Notes under the pieces: generated by a model
Told to the model about the DNA's origin: nothing
What the model saw: only the letters and a program-made list of their open reading frames with translations
Database searches by the model: none
Program-made: the position numbers and the translations under genes
In this document: piece by piece, positions 40,804-53,407 of the stretch
How the letters are laid out: every line of letters starts with the position of its first letter
Position numbering within the stretch: the stretch's first letter is position 1
DNA from: Erwinia sp. HDF1-3R
GTDB taxonomy: Bacteria > Pseudomonadota > Gammaproteobacteria > Enterobacterales > Enterobacteriaceae
Direction of reading: 5' to 3'
Length of the DNA stretch: 64,000 nt
Assembly (NCBI RefSeq): GCF_039621855.1
Contig: NZ_CP155071.1
Coordinates: forward strand, 124,001-188,000

Positions 40804-41242
40804 ATGGAGAGCAAAATAATGATGGATGAGGATGAAGTTCCTTTTACCCGGCTTACCCCAGGGTTACGTATTATCTGTATCCTGACGATATTCCTGCTTG
40901 TCGCCTCCGCCCTTGGAGAAACGATAATGTTTTTATACAGCTGGTTTTTTGATGAGGCATATAGTCAGTTAGTTAGTCCAGGGTTATATCTCATATTATA
41001 CCGTTCTTGAGGAGTATACTATCCCCACCCGGGGCTATGTTTATCTGGGAATCTTCCTTTTAGACTGCCTGAATCAGCTACCCTACTACGCGGCCATGTT
41101 CTGTGCTGCTTTCCTCTTTCTCAACTTTTATAAGGGTAAAGTCTGGTGGTATGGTAATGTCGTTCTGCTGCGCAGTGTGGCGATTTTACTCATTGTGGAC
41201 GGTGTCTCACCCTATATACTTTCTCCGCTACAGGTTATTTGA
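40804..41242 (+). pseudogene. Frameshifted small membrane-protein gene (DUF2975-like)
   Basis: The first frame (ATG codons at 40804, 40819 or 40822; GGAGAG fits the last two) encodes about 60 residues with a membrane helix (CILTIFLLVASALGE), then stops at 41010. In the +1 frame the protein continues without a stop as YTVLEEYTIPTRGYVYLG, then FLFLNFYKGKVWWYGNVVLL and SPYILSPLQVI, to 41242. This gives two more membrane segments and a pattern resembling DUF2975 proteins (LF-x-x-Y-x-x-G-x-x-W, NV-x-LLR). A single-base indel between 40973 and 41008 explains it. It may be a pseudogene, a sequencing error or, less likely, programmed shifting. Confidence 0.6.
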
Positions 41243-41367
41243 GGAAAATGAATATATTTTAAAGAAGGGCAGTCAACGTAAAACGTAATATAAGACTGAC
41301 GACACTATCACTCTTTCCGGCTTTCCATCTTTTTTGTGGAGGCCTTACGAAAAAATAATTTTTTGAA

Positions 41368-41416
41368 CCAGGCGTAAAGATTATAAATGCCGCTCTCTCA
41401 ATGAGATTACGCCTGG
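41368..41416 (-). terminator. Probable terminator of trmA
   Basis: Perfect 10-bp inverted repeat CCAGGCGTAA / TTACGCCTGG around a 29-base loop, beginning just beyond the trmA stop. On the minus strand it is followed by TTCAAAAAATTATTTTTTCG, an A/T-rich tail. The long loop makes the call less certain. Confidence 0.55.
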
Positions 41417-41423
41417 CTTTCGC

Positions 41424-42548
41424 TTATCGTTCTACAGATGCGTTATTTTTTCGCGCGGTTAGCAGTACGCCACACTCCATATGGTGGGTGTAGGGGAACT
41501 GATCGAACAGCGCCAGACGCGTCACCTCATGCGTTTTCGACAGCACGGCCAGATTTTCGCAAAGCGTCTGTGGATTGCAGGAAATATAGAGGATGTGTGG
41601 ATAAGCCTGCACCATTTTCACCGTATCCTCATCTAAGCCGCTGCGAGGGGGATCGACAAAAATCGTCTCGCATTCGTAGCCCGTCAGATCTATTCCCTCC
41701 AGCCGACGGAATTCACGCGTACCCTTCATGGCCTGGGTAAATTCCTCAGCCGACATGCGTATAATCTGCACGTTTTCAATCTGGTTCACGGCAATGTTGT
41801 ACTGTGCTGAAGCGACGGAGGGTTTTGCAATTTCTGTTGCCAGCACGCGCCTGAAGTTACGCGCCAGCGCCAGCGAAAAGTTGCCGTTACCACAATACAG
41901 CTCCAGCAAATCACCCCGGGCATTCTTTGTGACTTCCAGCGCCCATTCCAGCATCTGAATATTCATCGCGGCATTCGGCTGGGTAAAGCTATTTTCAACC
42001 TGCCGATAGACAATATCCTTTCCGGCCACCGGCAGACACTCATCGACGAAATCACGATCCAGACAGATTTTTGTTCGGGTGGCACGGCCTATCAGCTGCA
42101 GATCGAAGCCTTCTGACCGCAGGCTGTCACGCAGTTCAGCGGCGGCCTGCTGCCATTCGTCGGTTAGCTTACGATGATAAAGCATCGACACGACAATCTG
42201 GTTGCTCATTGTCGACAGATAATCAAGCTGGAACAGCTTATAGCGCAGTACTTTGTTATCGCGCAGCGCTTCAATCAGCCTGGGCATCAGATCGTTGATT
42301 ATCTGGCTGGCGGCGGGAAAGCTATCTACGCGAATGCGCTGGCGCGTCTGCTGATCGAAAATGATGTGATAAAGGTCATCCCCCTCGTGCCAGATACGAA
42401 ATTCCGCGCGCATCCTGTAATGGCTGACCGGCGAACGAAAAACTTCGACATCCATAGCGGTGAAAGGCGTCATCAGCGTCTTCAGACGGCTGACCTTCTC
42501 TTCAAGTTGGGCATCATAGTGTTCTGTCGGCAGCTTTTCGGGCGTCAT
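41424..42548 (-). CDS. trmA: tRNA (uracil-5-)-methyltransferase
   Basis: Makes 5-methyluridine at position 54 of tRNA (and a site in tmRNA) using S-adenosylmethionine. The 374 residues compare with 366 in E. coli. The SAM-binding [17 protein letters not shown] is near 215, [11 protein letters not shown] near 300, and the nucleophilic Cys is in YISCNPQTL near 330. The C-terminus keeps HHMECGVLL. Divergent from btuB. Downstream lies a long-loop hairpin. Confidence 0.97.
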   Translation of the reverse strand: MTPEKLPTEHYDAQLEEKVSRLKTLMTPFTAMDVEVFRSPVSHYRMRAEFRIWHEGDDLYHIIFDQQTRQRIRVDSFPAASQIINDLMPRLIEALRDNKVLRYKLFQLDYLSTMSNQIVVSMLYHRKLTDEWQQAAAELRDSLRSEGFDLQLIGRATRTKICLDRDFVDECLPVAGKDIVYRQVENSFTQPNAAMNIQMLEWALEVTKNARGDLLELYCGNGNFSLALARNFRRVLATEIAKPSVASAQYNIAVNQIENVQIIRMSAEEFTQAMKGTREFRRLEGIDLTGYECETIFVDPPRSGLDEDTVKMVQAYPHILYISCNPQTLCENLAVLSKTHEVTRLALFDQFPYTHHMECGVLLTARKNNASVER

Positions 42549-42772
42549 GGTATTTCCTGAGTTAATGGAGCTTTATTGCCCGGCGATTGTAGGGATTCGC
42601 CACTCAATGTCCAGCATTGCGCGCCATGCTGCTAATTCAGGCTTGTGAGTCATGGATCTCGACTAGTTTTGAACATAAGATGCGCATTCTGGTCCATAGC
42701 CAAACGATCCTCGCGCGTAAGGGATGGATTTTACGCGGCAACCTTCATGATTTTTTGGATCTCTTTTCATTA

Positions 42773-44647
42773 ATGACAAAGAAAATGCCAATACCGTTGG
42801 CCGTTGTTGCCACGGCGATTTATCTCTGGGCGCAGGATAGCGTGGCAGAGGGGGCTGGGGGCACGCTGGTGACCACCGCGAGCCGCTTTGCCCAGCCCAT
42901 ATCTTCGGTTTTAGCCCCGACCTCTGTCGTCACGCGAGAAGAGATTGATCGCTGGCAGGCGAAGAGTGTGGCTGACGTGATGCGTCGTTTACCCGGGGTG
43001 GATATTGCGCAAAGCGGGGGGTTAGGCCAGCAAAGTTCGCTGTTTATTCGCGGCACAGAATCCCGACATGTGCTGGTGCTGATCGACGGTATTCGCCTGA
43101 ATCAGGCGGGCATTAGCGGTTCTTCCGACCTCAGCCAAATTCCCCTTTCGCTGGTACAGCGTATCGAATACGTCCGCGGCGCACGATCGGCCGTGTACGG
43201 TTCCGATGCTATTGGCGGCGTGGTGAATATCATCACCCTGCGCGACAGGCCTGGGACTTCGCTGACCGAAGGTATCGGTTCTAACGGCTATCAGTCTTAC
43301 GACGCGTCTGTCCAGCAGATGCTGGACAGCGCCACCCGTATCACCCTGGCCGGCAACTATACCTATACCAAAGGCTACGACGTTGTCGCGGGCTATCCTG
43401 ATATCTACGGCGATCCGGCACAGAAAGATCGCGACGGCTTCATGAGTAAAACGCTGTATGGCTCAGTGGAGCATCAGTTTGATGATGAAATCAGCGGGTT
43501 TATTCGGGGCTATGGCTTTGATAACCGTACGGCCTATGACGGGAGCCTGAGCTATAGCGTACCGGGTGCGCGGGTCGATACGCGCCAGCTTTATAACCAG
43601 ACCTGGGACACCGGCCTGCGCTTCAACCGTGACGGCTACGCCACCCAGCTTATCGCCAGCTACGGCCACACGAAAGACTATAACTACGATCCGCGTCGTG
43701 GCCGTTACGCTGATCCCGCGACGCTGGATGACGTTGAGCAGTACAATCTGCAATGGGGCAATACGCTGGCCCTGGGCAATGGCACCGTCAGCGCAGGCGT
43801 GGACTGGCAACAGCAAATTTCACAGCCGAATACCAATTACGTGAGTAAAGGAGAGCAGCAGCGTAATACCGGTATTTACGCCACGACTCAGCAGAAGCTG
43901 GGAAGCGTGACGCTGGAGGGGGCAGTGCGTGGTGATGATAACAACACGTTTGGCTGGCATAACACCTGGCAGAGCAGCGCCTCATGGGAATTTATTGAGG
44001 GCTACAGCGTTTTCGCTTCATACGGAACAGCCTTCAAAGCGCCTAATCTGAGTCAGGTTTATAGCGCTATTTACGGCAATCGCGATCTTAATCCGGAAGA
44101 AAGTAAGCAGTGGGAAGGGGGCTTTGAAGGCCTTGCCGGCCCGGTGAACTGGCGGTTGTCGGGCTACCGTAATGATATCGACAGTCTTATCGACAGCGAT
44201 CCAGCTACTTTCCGCTATTACAATATTAATAAGGCGAAGATCAAAGGTATTGAGGCAACGGCCTCTTTCGATACCGGCCCGGTCAGTCACTCCGTCTCTT
44301 ACGACTATGTGGACCCCCGTAACGGTACGACGAATGAAATCCTTGCTCGCCGTGCTAAGCAGCAGGTGAAGTATCAGCTGGACTATACACTGTATGACGT
44401 GGGCTGGTCGGTAAGCTATCAGTATCTGGGAGAGCGTTATGACAAAGACTATAACGCTTCAACCACACCCCGTACCGTTAAGCTGGGTGGCGTCAGCCTG
44501 TGGGATCTTGCTGCGTCGTATCCTGTCACCTCTCAGCTAACCGTTCGTGGTAGAATAGCCAACCTGTTTGATAAAGATTACGAGACAGTCTATGGCTATC
44601 AAACCCCGGGAAGAGAGTATTACCTCAGCGGTAGCTACACCTTCTGA
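42773..44647 (+). CDS. btuB: Vitamin B12 outer-membrane receptor BtuB
   Basis: TonB-dependent barrel importing cobalamins. The ATG at 42773 gives 624 residues (E. coli 614) with a signal peptide ending near YLWAQD. The TonB box region is GTLVTTA. The plug follows with [16 protein letters not shown] and [18 protein letters not shown]. The chain ends in the barrel signature YYLSGSYTF, with terminal Phe. A longer in-frame start at 42617 runs through the leader and was rejected. The 3' end overlaps murI by 56 bases, as in E. coli. No cobalamin riboswitch was recognised in the leader. Confidence 0.96.
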   Translation: MTKKMPIPLAVVATAIYLWAQDSVAEGAGGTLVTTASRFAQPISSVLAPTSVVTREEIDRWQAKSVADVMRRLPGVDIAQSGGLGQQSSLFIRGTESRHVLVLIDGIRLNQAGISGSSDLSQIPLSLVQRIEYVRGARSAVYGSDAIGGVVNIITLRDRPGTSLTEGIGSNGYQSYDASVQQMLDSATRITLAGNYTYTKGYDVVAGYPDIYGDPAQKDRDGFMSKTLYGSVEHQFDDEISGFIRGYGFDNRTAYDGSLSYSVPGARVDTRQLYNQTWDTGLRFNRDGYATQLIASYGHTKDYNYDPRRGRYADPATLDDVEQYNLQWGNTLALGNGTVSAGVDWQQQISQPNTNYVSKGEQQRNTGIYATTQQKLGSVTLEGAVRGDDNNTFGWHNTWQSSASWEFIEGYSVFASYGTAFKAPNLSQVYSAIYGNRDLNPEESKQWEGGFEGLAGPVNWRLSGYRNDIDSLIDSDPATFRYYNINKAKIKGIEATASFDTGPVSHSVSYDYVDPRNGTTNEILARRAKQQVKYQLDYTLYDVGWSVSYQYLGERYDKDYNASTTPRTVKLGGVSLWDLAASYPVTSQLTVRGRIANLFDKDYETVYGYQTPGREYYLSGSYTF

Positions 44648-45458
44648 CCCGCGTCCCAGCGTGCTGGTTTTTGACTCCGGCGTTGGGGGGCTTTCAGTCT
44701 ACGATGAGATCCGACAGCTGCTGCCGGATCTGCACTATATATATGTCTTCGATAACGTCGCTTTTCCCTACGGTGAAAAATCAGAGGCGTTTATTGTGGA
44801 GCGGGTGGTTGAAATCGTTAGCGCAGTCACCAAACGTTATCCCCTCGCGCTGGCCGTTATCGCCTGTAACTCAGCCAGTACCGTCACGCTGCCCGCCCTG
44901 CGCGAGCGCTTTGCGTTCCCCGTCGTCGGCGTTGTTCCTGCTATCAAACCTGCTGCTCGCCTCACCCGTAACGGGGTTGTTGGCCTGTTGGCTACGCGCG
45001 GCACCGTTAAGCGCCCTTATACACACGAACTGGTTGAGCGCTTCGCCAGTGAGTGTAAAACGGAGATGCTGGGCTCGGCCGAACTGGTTGAACTGGCGGA
45101 AGCTAAACTTCACGGTCACCCTGTAGCGCTGGATGACGTGCGGCGCATCCTGCAACCCTGGCTGAGAATGAAAGAGCCGCCGGATACGGTCGTACTGGGC
45201 TGCACGCACTTTCCTTTGCTTAATGAAGAGCTGCAACAGGTTCTTCCCGAGGGTACCCGGTTAGTGAATTCCGGTGCTGCCATTGCCCGCAGAACGGCCT
45301 GGCTATTAGAAAACGAATCGCCAGCGGCGAAGTCTGCCGATGACAATATTGCTTTTTGTCTGGAAATTACCGACCGTGCTGTACAGTTATTGCCCGTTTT
45401 AAAGCGATATGGCTTTGAAAAGCTCGAAAAACTCTCTCTCAATGAGGATTATGGGTAA
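44592..45458 (+). CDS. murI: Glutamate racemase
   Basis: Makes D-glutamate for peptidoglycan. The ATG at 44592 gives 288 residues (E. coli 285). The two catalytic cysteines are Cys92 in ACNSAST and the later Cys in LGCTHFPLL; the start [13 protein letters not shown] binds substrate. The N-terminal extension before [10 protein letters not shown] resembles the E. coli type that is activated by UDP-MurNAc-Ala. The coding region overlaps the end of btuB in another frame. The rRNA operon promoters follow directly. Confidence 0.97.
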   Translation: MAIKPREESITSAVATPSDPRPSVLVFDSGVGGLSVYDEIRQLLPDLHYIYVFDNVAFPYGEKSEAFIVERVVEIVSAVTKRYPLALAVIACNSASTVTLPALRERFAFPVVGVVPAIKPAARLTRNGVVGLLATRGTVKRPYTHELVERFASECKTEMLGSAELVELAEAKLHGHPVALDDVRRILQPWLRMKEPPDTVVLGCTHFPLLNEELQQVLPEGTRLVNSGAAIARRTAWLLENESPAAKSADDNIAFCLEITDRAVQLLPVLKRYGFEKLEKLSLNEDYG

Positions 45459-45494
45459 AAAACAGCCGGTTAGAATCTTTTTTGCATTTAGGGC

Positions 45495-45522
45495 TTGTCA
45501 CCCGTCAGGAACTCCCTATAAT
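45495..45522 (+). promoter_or_regulatory. rRNA promoter P1
   Basis: TTGTCA (-35) and TATAAT (-10) with a 16-base spacer, the typical rRNA P1 spacing. GCGCCTCC follows the -10, resembling the GC-rich discriminator that mediates ppGpp/DksA control. The AT-rich stretch upstream (AATCTTTTTTGCATTTA) fits an UP element. Confidence 0.85.
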
Positions 45523-45590
45523 GCGCCTCCACTGACACGGAACAACGGCTTAACGGTCACCGGGTCAGGAAGAGAAAAGTGAGAAATTCC

Positions 45591-45618
45591 TTGACTCTTC
45601 AGCGGGAAAGCGTAATAT
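45591..45618 (+). promoter_or_regulatory. rRNA promoter P2
   Basis: TTGACT (-35) and TAATAT (-10) with a 16-base spacer, 96 bases downstream of P1, the usual tandem P1-P2 layout of enterobacterial rRNA operons. Confidence 0.85.
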
Positions 45619-45629
45619 CTGCACCCCGC

Positions 45630-45663
45630 GCCACACGAGATTATGTGGCACTGCTCTTTAACA
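45630..45663 (+). promoter_or_regulatory. Antitermination boxB-boxA of the rRNA leader
   Basis: A boxB-like hairpin GCCACA / TGTGGC (45630-45649) is followed by the boxA sequence TGCTCTTTAACA (45652-45663). These recruit Nus factors and SuhB so that polymerase reads through the untranslated rRNA. A second boxA copy (TGCTCTTTAATA) lies at 47799-47810 before the 23S gene. Confidence 0.85.
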
Positions 45664-45817
45664 ATTTATCAGACAATCTGTGTGGGCACTCGCAGGATTG
45701 ATATCAGCGCCGCAAGGCGCAAAAAATATCAAGTCTTAAGAGTGAACACATAATGAAATTCATTATGACGTTTTACACTTGAGCATCGCTTCACTTGTTG
45801 AAGCAAATCGAACTTTT

Positions 45818-47359
<1,542 letters not shown>

Positions 47360-47433
47360 CCTGAAGATACCTTCCCGCGTAGTGTCCACAACAGATTGTC
47401 TGATGAAAAAGTAACGAGCAGAAAAACCTCTAC

Positions 47434-47510
<77 letters not shown>

Positions 47511-47518
47511 AATTTTCA

Positions 47519-47585
47519 CTCATGCTGCGTTATGCGCGCGGTCGTTTACCTCAGGTAAACTTCCCATCCGCATGCCCTGCATGAG
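47519..47585. repeat. Nested palindrome in the tRNA-Ile/tRNA-Ala spacer
   Basis: Three nested inverted repeats: CTCATGC / GCATGAG (outer), ATGCG / CGCAT (middle) and GTTTACCT-C-AGGTAAAC (inner, perfect 8 bp). Together they can fold about 67 bases into one long hairpin. It makes the Ile-Ala spacer about 155 bases, longer than I recall for E. coli. Confidence 0.75.
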
Positions 47586-47665
47586 CAAAAATTAACATTT
47601 GCCGCCTCACAGCGACAGGTGAACTCACGTTGAGTGGTAGTGGAAGGTCTCTGCAGTAACTGTAT

Positions 47666-47741
47666 GGGGCTATAGCTCAGCTGGGAGAGCGCCTGCCTTG
47701 CACGCAGGAGGTCAGCGGTTCGATCCCGCTTAGCTCCACCA
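47666..47741 (+). tRNA. alaT: tRNA-Ala (TGC)
   Basis: 76 bases from GGGGCTATAGCTC to TAGCTCCACCA. The anticodon loop CTTGCAC gives TGC. Second tRNA of the 16S-23S spacer. The symbol suffix is generic. The following 319 bases up to 23S hold a boxA copy, short stems (such as TGGAC-TTCAT-GTCCA) and no gene. Confidence 0.97.
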
Positions 47742-48060
47742 TGCAGTTTTCTGACAATACTTCAGAGCGTACCGGCAATGGTGTGCTGCGAAGTATTATG
47801 CTCTTTAATAATCCGGAACAAGCTGAAAATTGAAACGACGTATCGTTTTCATTCTCCGTAATAAGAATGAAACAACACGATACAGTCGAGTCTCTCAAAT
47901 GCTTACTCCTCAGAAAGCTGAGGGCTGAGTGAACGGCTGAAATGCAGGGCGCCCGGCGCACAGCAACGCGCAGTGGACTTCATGTCCATGAGCAGTTGCG
48001 AGCACCGGAGCAACGCCGCAGTTCAGACGGGTCACGCAGCCAGAATCTTCTGGGTTGTGA

Positions 48061-50965
<2,905 letters not shown>

Positions 50966-51130
50966 ACAACACCAGAAGCGTTCTGGTGGGCGTTGAGAGA
51001 CAGAAAGACAATTTTCAGCTTATCCGGACAAGAATTAAGCTGTTCTGCATATTACGCATGCGGGACAGAGCAGGAGATTTTATCTGCCCTGCGGACGTGA
51101 GTCTGCGGAGTGTGATTTAAAAGATTAGCG

Positions 51131-51250
51131 GGAACGAAAGAGTTTGTGCTGAAGCAGGGCGGCAAACGCAGCGAAGGAAGGAGCATACTGAAGTATGTGA
51201 CTGAGTTTGCAGGTGAAGCCAGCGCAGCAGCAGCGCAAAATATTCGTTCC
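51131..51250. repeat. ERIC-like palindromic element in the 23S-5S spacer
   Basis: 120 bases bounded by the inverted ends GGAACGAA and TTCGTTCC. The centre GGAGCATACTGAAGTATGTGACTG closely follows the ERIC/IRU core (GGAGCTTAC...GTAAGTGACTG), and the right half keeps the GCCAGCGCA-type block. It expands the 23S-5S spacer to 298 bases, against about 92 in E. coli. The remaining spacer bases (50966-51130) contain an inverted repeat CCAGAAGCGTTCTGG at its left end. Confidence 0.75.
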
Positions 51251-51263
51251 GTGCACCAAGATT

Positions 51264-51383
51264 TGCCTGGCGGCTTTAGCGCGGTGGTCCCACCTGACCC
51301 CATGCCGAACTCAGAAGTGAAACGCCGTAGCGCCGATGGTAGTGTGGGGTCTCCCCATGCGAGAGTAGGGAACTGCCAGGCAT
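51264..51383 (+). rRNA. rrf: 5S ribosomal RNA
   Basis: 120 bases from TGCCTGGCGGCTTTAGCGC to GAACTGCCAGGCAT, differing from E. coli 5S by only a few bases near position 12. The terminal stem TGCCTGGC / GCCAGGCA closes perfectly. Confidence 0.98.
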
Positions 51384-51483
51384 CAATTTAGACCAGTACG
51401 CTGGTCATGACCACTCCAGTGACGTGGATTGGGCGAAATACCTGATATCAGAAGCAATATTCTGAATTCAGTACAGAATCGGT

Positions 51484-51560
51484 GGAGCGGTAGTTCAGTT
51501 GGTTAGAATACCTGCCTGTCACGCAGGGGGTCGCGGGTTCGAGCCCCGTCCGTTCCGCCA
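51484..51560 (+). tRNA. aspT: tRNA-Asp (GTC)
   Basis: 77 bases from GGAGCGGTAGTTCAG to CGTTCCGCCA. The anticodon loop CTGTCAC gives GTC. It is distal to 5S in the same transcript, as at the end of E. coli rrnC and rrnH. The symbol suffix is generic. Confidence 0.97.
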
Positions 51561-51568
51561 CCCTATTT

Positions 51569-51644
<76 letters not shown>

Positions 51645-51650
51645 GAAAAT

Positions 51651-51680
51651 AATCCTTTGCATTTGCGAAGGATTTTTTTT
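51651..51680 (+). terminator. Terminator of the rRNA operon
   Basis: Hairpin ATCCTTTGCA / TGCGAAGGAT (one T-G pair) followed by eight T residues, 6 bases after tRNA-Trp. It ends the rRNA transcript before the repeat arrays and the converging hdfR. Confidence 0.85.
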
Positions 51681-51720
51681 ACGTTAAATAAAGCACTTCC
51701 AACACATTTATTCGATCATA

Positions 51721-51762
51721 CTCTTCACTCTTCACTCTTCACTCTTCACTCTTCACTCTTCA
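51721..51762. repeat. Heptanucleotide array (CTCTTCA)x6
   Basis: Six perfect head-to-tail copies of CTCTTCA, 42 bases, flanked by ATA and GTTCC. It is pyrimidine-rich on the plus strand. It lies in the intergenic gap between the rRNA-operon terminator and the hdfR stop. Confidence 0.95.
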
Positions 51763-51808
51763 GTTCCTTACTTTCTACCTTCATTCCCTCTATATATGTT
51801 GTATCCTT

Positions 51809-51899
51809 CTACCTGCTACCTGCTACCTGCTACCTGCTACCTGCTACCTGCTACCTGCTACCTGCTACCTGCTACCTGCTACCTGCTACCTGCTACCTG
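51809..51899. repeat. Heptanucleotide array (CTACCTG)x13
   Basis: Thirteen perfect copies of CTACCTG, 91 bases. Because 7 is not a multiple of 3, all three frames read a 7-residue repeat (for example YLLPATC), which makes an illusory open frame. It is non-coding by position and lacks a start signal. Together with the first array it fills much of the 328-base gap 51645-51972. Confidence 0.95.
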
Positions 51900-51972
51900 C
51901 GATTGACTTTCTGATTTCCGTAACAATGACCAGTATTACTGGCCATCAATAATTAACTCTGTTATTCACGCA

Positions 51973-52797
51973 TCATTCCGTGTTTACCGGGCAGGCCAAC
52001 AGCTGATGGATGTGTGATTGCTGGTCGCTATTTTGTAACCAAACGGCATACAGTGGCCTGACTACGACGGGCGTATCTGGAATGACTGTGAGATCGGCGT
52101 ATTCGTTTTGCCAGAAATCGGGTAAGAAGGCACAGGCTCCAGTGGTGTGCAGGAGCTGGCGCGTCAGGTGGGCTGAAGTAGTCGTTAAAACCGGAACATC
52201 ATCCGCACCGGCCATATAGCTTTGATGCTGGTGAAAATCTGCCCCCCATTCCAGCTTGATATAATCATATTTCTCCCGCTTGCCAGATTGTTGTGAACAA
52301 AACAGCGTGAGCGAGATATGACCAATTTGCTGACTGGTTAGCTCGTCCATTTTGGGCGCTTCAGTGGTTATCAACAGGTCTAGCTGGCGTTCATGAAGCT
52401 GCTTAACCAATAAATGGCGCTGCGCCACACGTGCCTCAAGGTGAAGGCTCTCACGGCTTTCATAAAGCGTCTGTAGCCAGGGCGTAAGATAGACTTCCCA
52501 CAGCGAGGCGCTGGCTCCAATCGACAGTTCATGATGCTGCGGCGTATGCGACACCTCTTTCTTTGCCATCATCCAGGTGCTCATCAGACTTTCGGCGTAG
52601 GGAAGAAGGCGCTCGCCTGCCGATGTCAGCCGGATATTATTACGGTGACGGGTGAAGAGATCCACGCCCAGCTGGGTTTCAAGCTGCCTGATGCGAAAGC
52701 TAACGGCAGATTGAGTGAGATAGAGCGCTTCAGCGGCACGTCCAAAGTGGCGGGTTCTGCTCACTTCAAGAAAGGTCTTTAATAATTCCGTATCCAC
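51973..52797 (-). CDS. hdfR: LysR-family regulator HdfR
   Basis: In E. coli HdfR represses the flagellar master operon flhDC and acts on other genes. The product is 274 residues (279 in E. coli). The N-terminal winged helix reads [20 protein letters not shown] and [18 protein letters not shown]; the effector domain includes [21 protein letters not shown]. The GTG at 52797 is chosen: it aligns with the E. coli Met and has AGGAG 6 bases upstream, whereas the ATG at 52803 directly abuts AGGAG. Divergent from maoP. Confidence 0.93.
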   Translation of the reverse strand: MDTELLKTFLEVSRTRHFGRAAEALYLTQSAVSFRIRQLETQLGVDLFTRHRNNIRLTSAGERLLPYAESLMSTWMMAKKEVSHTPQHHELSIGASASLWEVYLTPWLQTLYESRESLHLEARVAQRHLLVKQLHERQLDLLITTEAPKMDELTSQQIGHISLTLFCSQQSGKREKYDYIKLEWGADFHQHQSYMAGADDVPVLTTTSAHLTRQLLHTTGACAFLPDFWQNEYADLTVIPDTPVVVRPLYAVWLQNSDQQSHIHQLLACPVNTE

Positions 52798-52918
52798 GGC
52801 CATCTCCTAAAAAACATTTGTCGTTATGATTTAAATGTTTTGTTTTACACTCTGTCAAGCGTATCTAATACTCCGCGCCATAAATAGCACGGCCATAAAA
52901 GAGTTAGGAGCGTGTAAA

Positions 52919-53257
52919 ATGGCGGAAAGCTTCGCAACAACAAATCGTTTTTTTGATAACAAACATTATCCACGCGGTTTTTCCCGTCACGGTGATTTCA
53001 CAATCAAAGAGGCCCAGCTGCTTGAGCGTTATGGTTACGCTTTTAACGAGCTGGATCTGGTAAAGCGTGAACCTGTGACGGAAGAAGAGCGTCTGTTCAT
53101 TGAAGTATGTCGCGGTATTCGCGAGCCACAAACCGAAGCAGAGCGCGTCTGGTCGAAATACATGTCGCGTATCAAGCGTCCTAAACGTTTTCATACCCTT
53201 TCAGGCGGTAAGCCTCAAGCGGAAGGGGCTGAGGATTATACGGACAGCGACGATTAA
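52919..53257 (+). CDS. maoP: Macrodomain Ori protein MaoP (YifE)
   Basis: 112 residues, nearly the same as E. coli MaoP, which with the cis site maoS organises the Ori macrodomain of the chromosome. Conserved stretches are [40 protein letters not shown] and the acidic end EDYTDSDD. The ATG at 52919 follows TAGGAG by 8 bases; a longer frame from 52835 was rejected. In E. coli maoS lies beside maoP, so it may be within 52798-52918, but I could not identify it. Confidence 0.95.
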   Translation: MAESFATTNRFFDNKHYPRGFSRHGDFTIKEAQLLERYGYAFNELDLVKREPVTEEERLFIEVCRGIREPQTEAERVWSKYMSRIKRPKRFHTLSGGKPQAEGAEDYTDSDD

Positions 53258-53260
53258 GAG

Positions 53261-53287
53261 AAAGGGCCTGAAAAGGCCCTTTTTTTT
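53261..53287 (+). terminator. Terminator of maoP
   Basis: Perfect 9-bp stem AAAGGGCCT / AGGCCCTTT with GAAA tetraloop and a run of T residues, directly after the maoP stop. The following bases to the comM stop at 53408 show no gene. Confidence 0.9.
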
Positions 53288-53407
53288 CGCCTGAGCTTAG
53301 GTCTGTATCACTTAACCCACTGCGCTAAAGTCCGAGAGCGTCCTGCTGATCTGGCCGGGCGCAGCAGAGGGTTCAACTTCAGGTTAGCATTAAGAGAGTA
53401 GATGGTG

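Noticed and set aside
42549-42772. Cobalamin riboswitch before btuB
   Set aside because: No B12-box-like element or matching stem arrangement is visible; reported as absent rather than called.
51721-51899. Possible CRISPR-like array
   Set aside because: Units are 7 bp, directly adjacent and without unique spacers; this is a simple tandem repeat.
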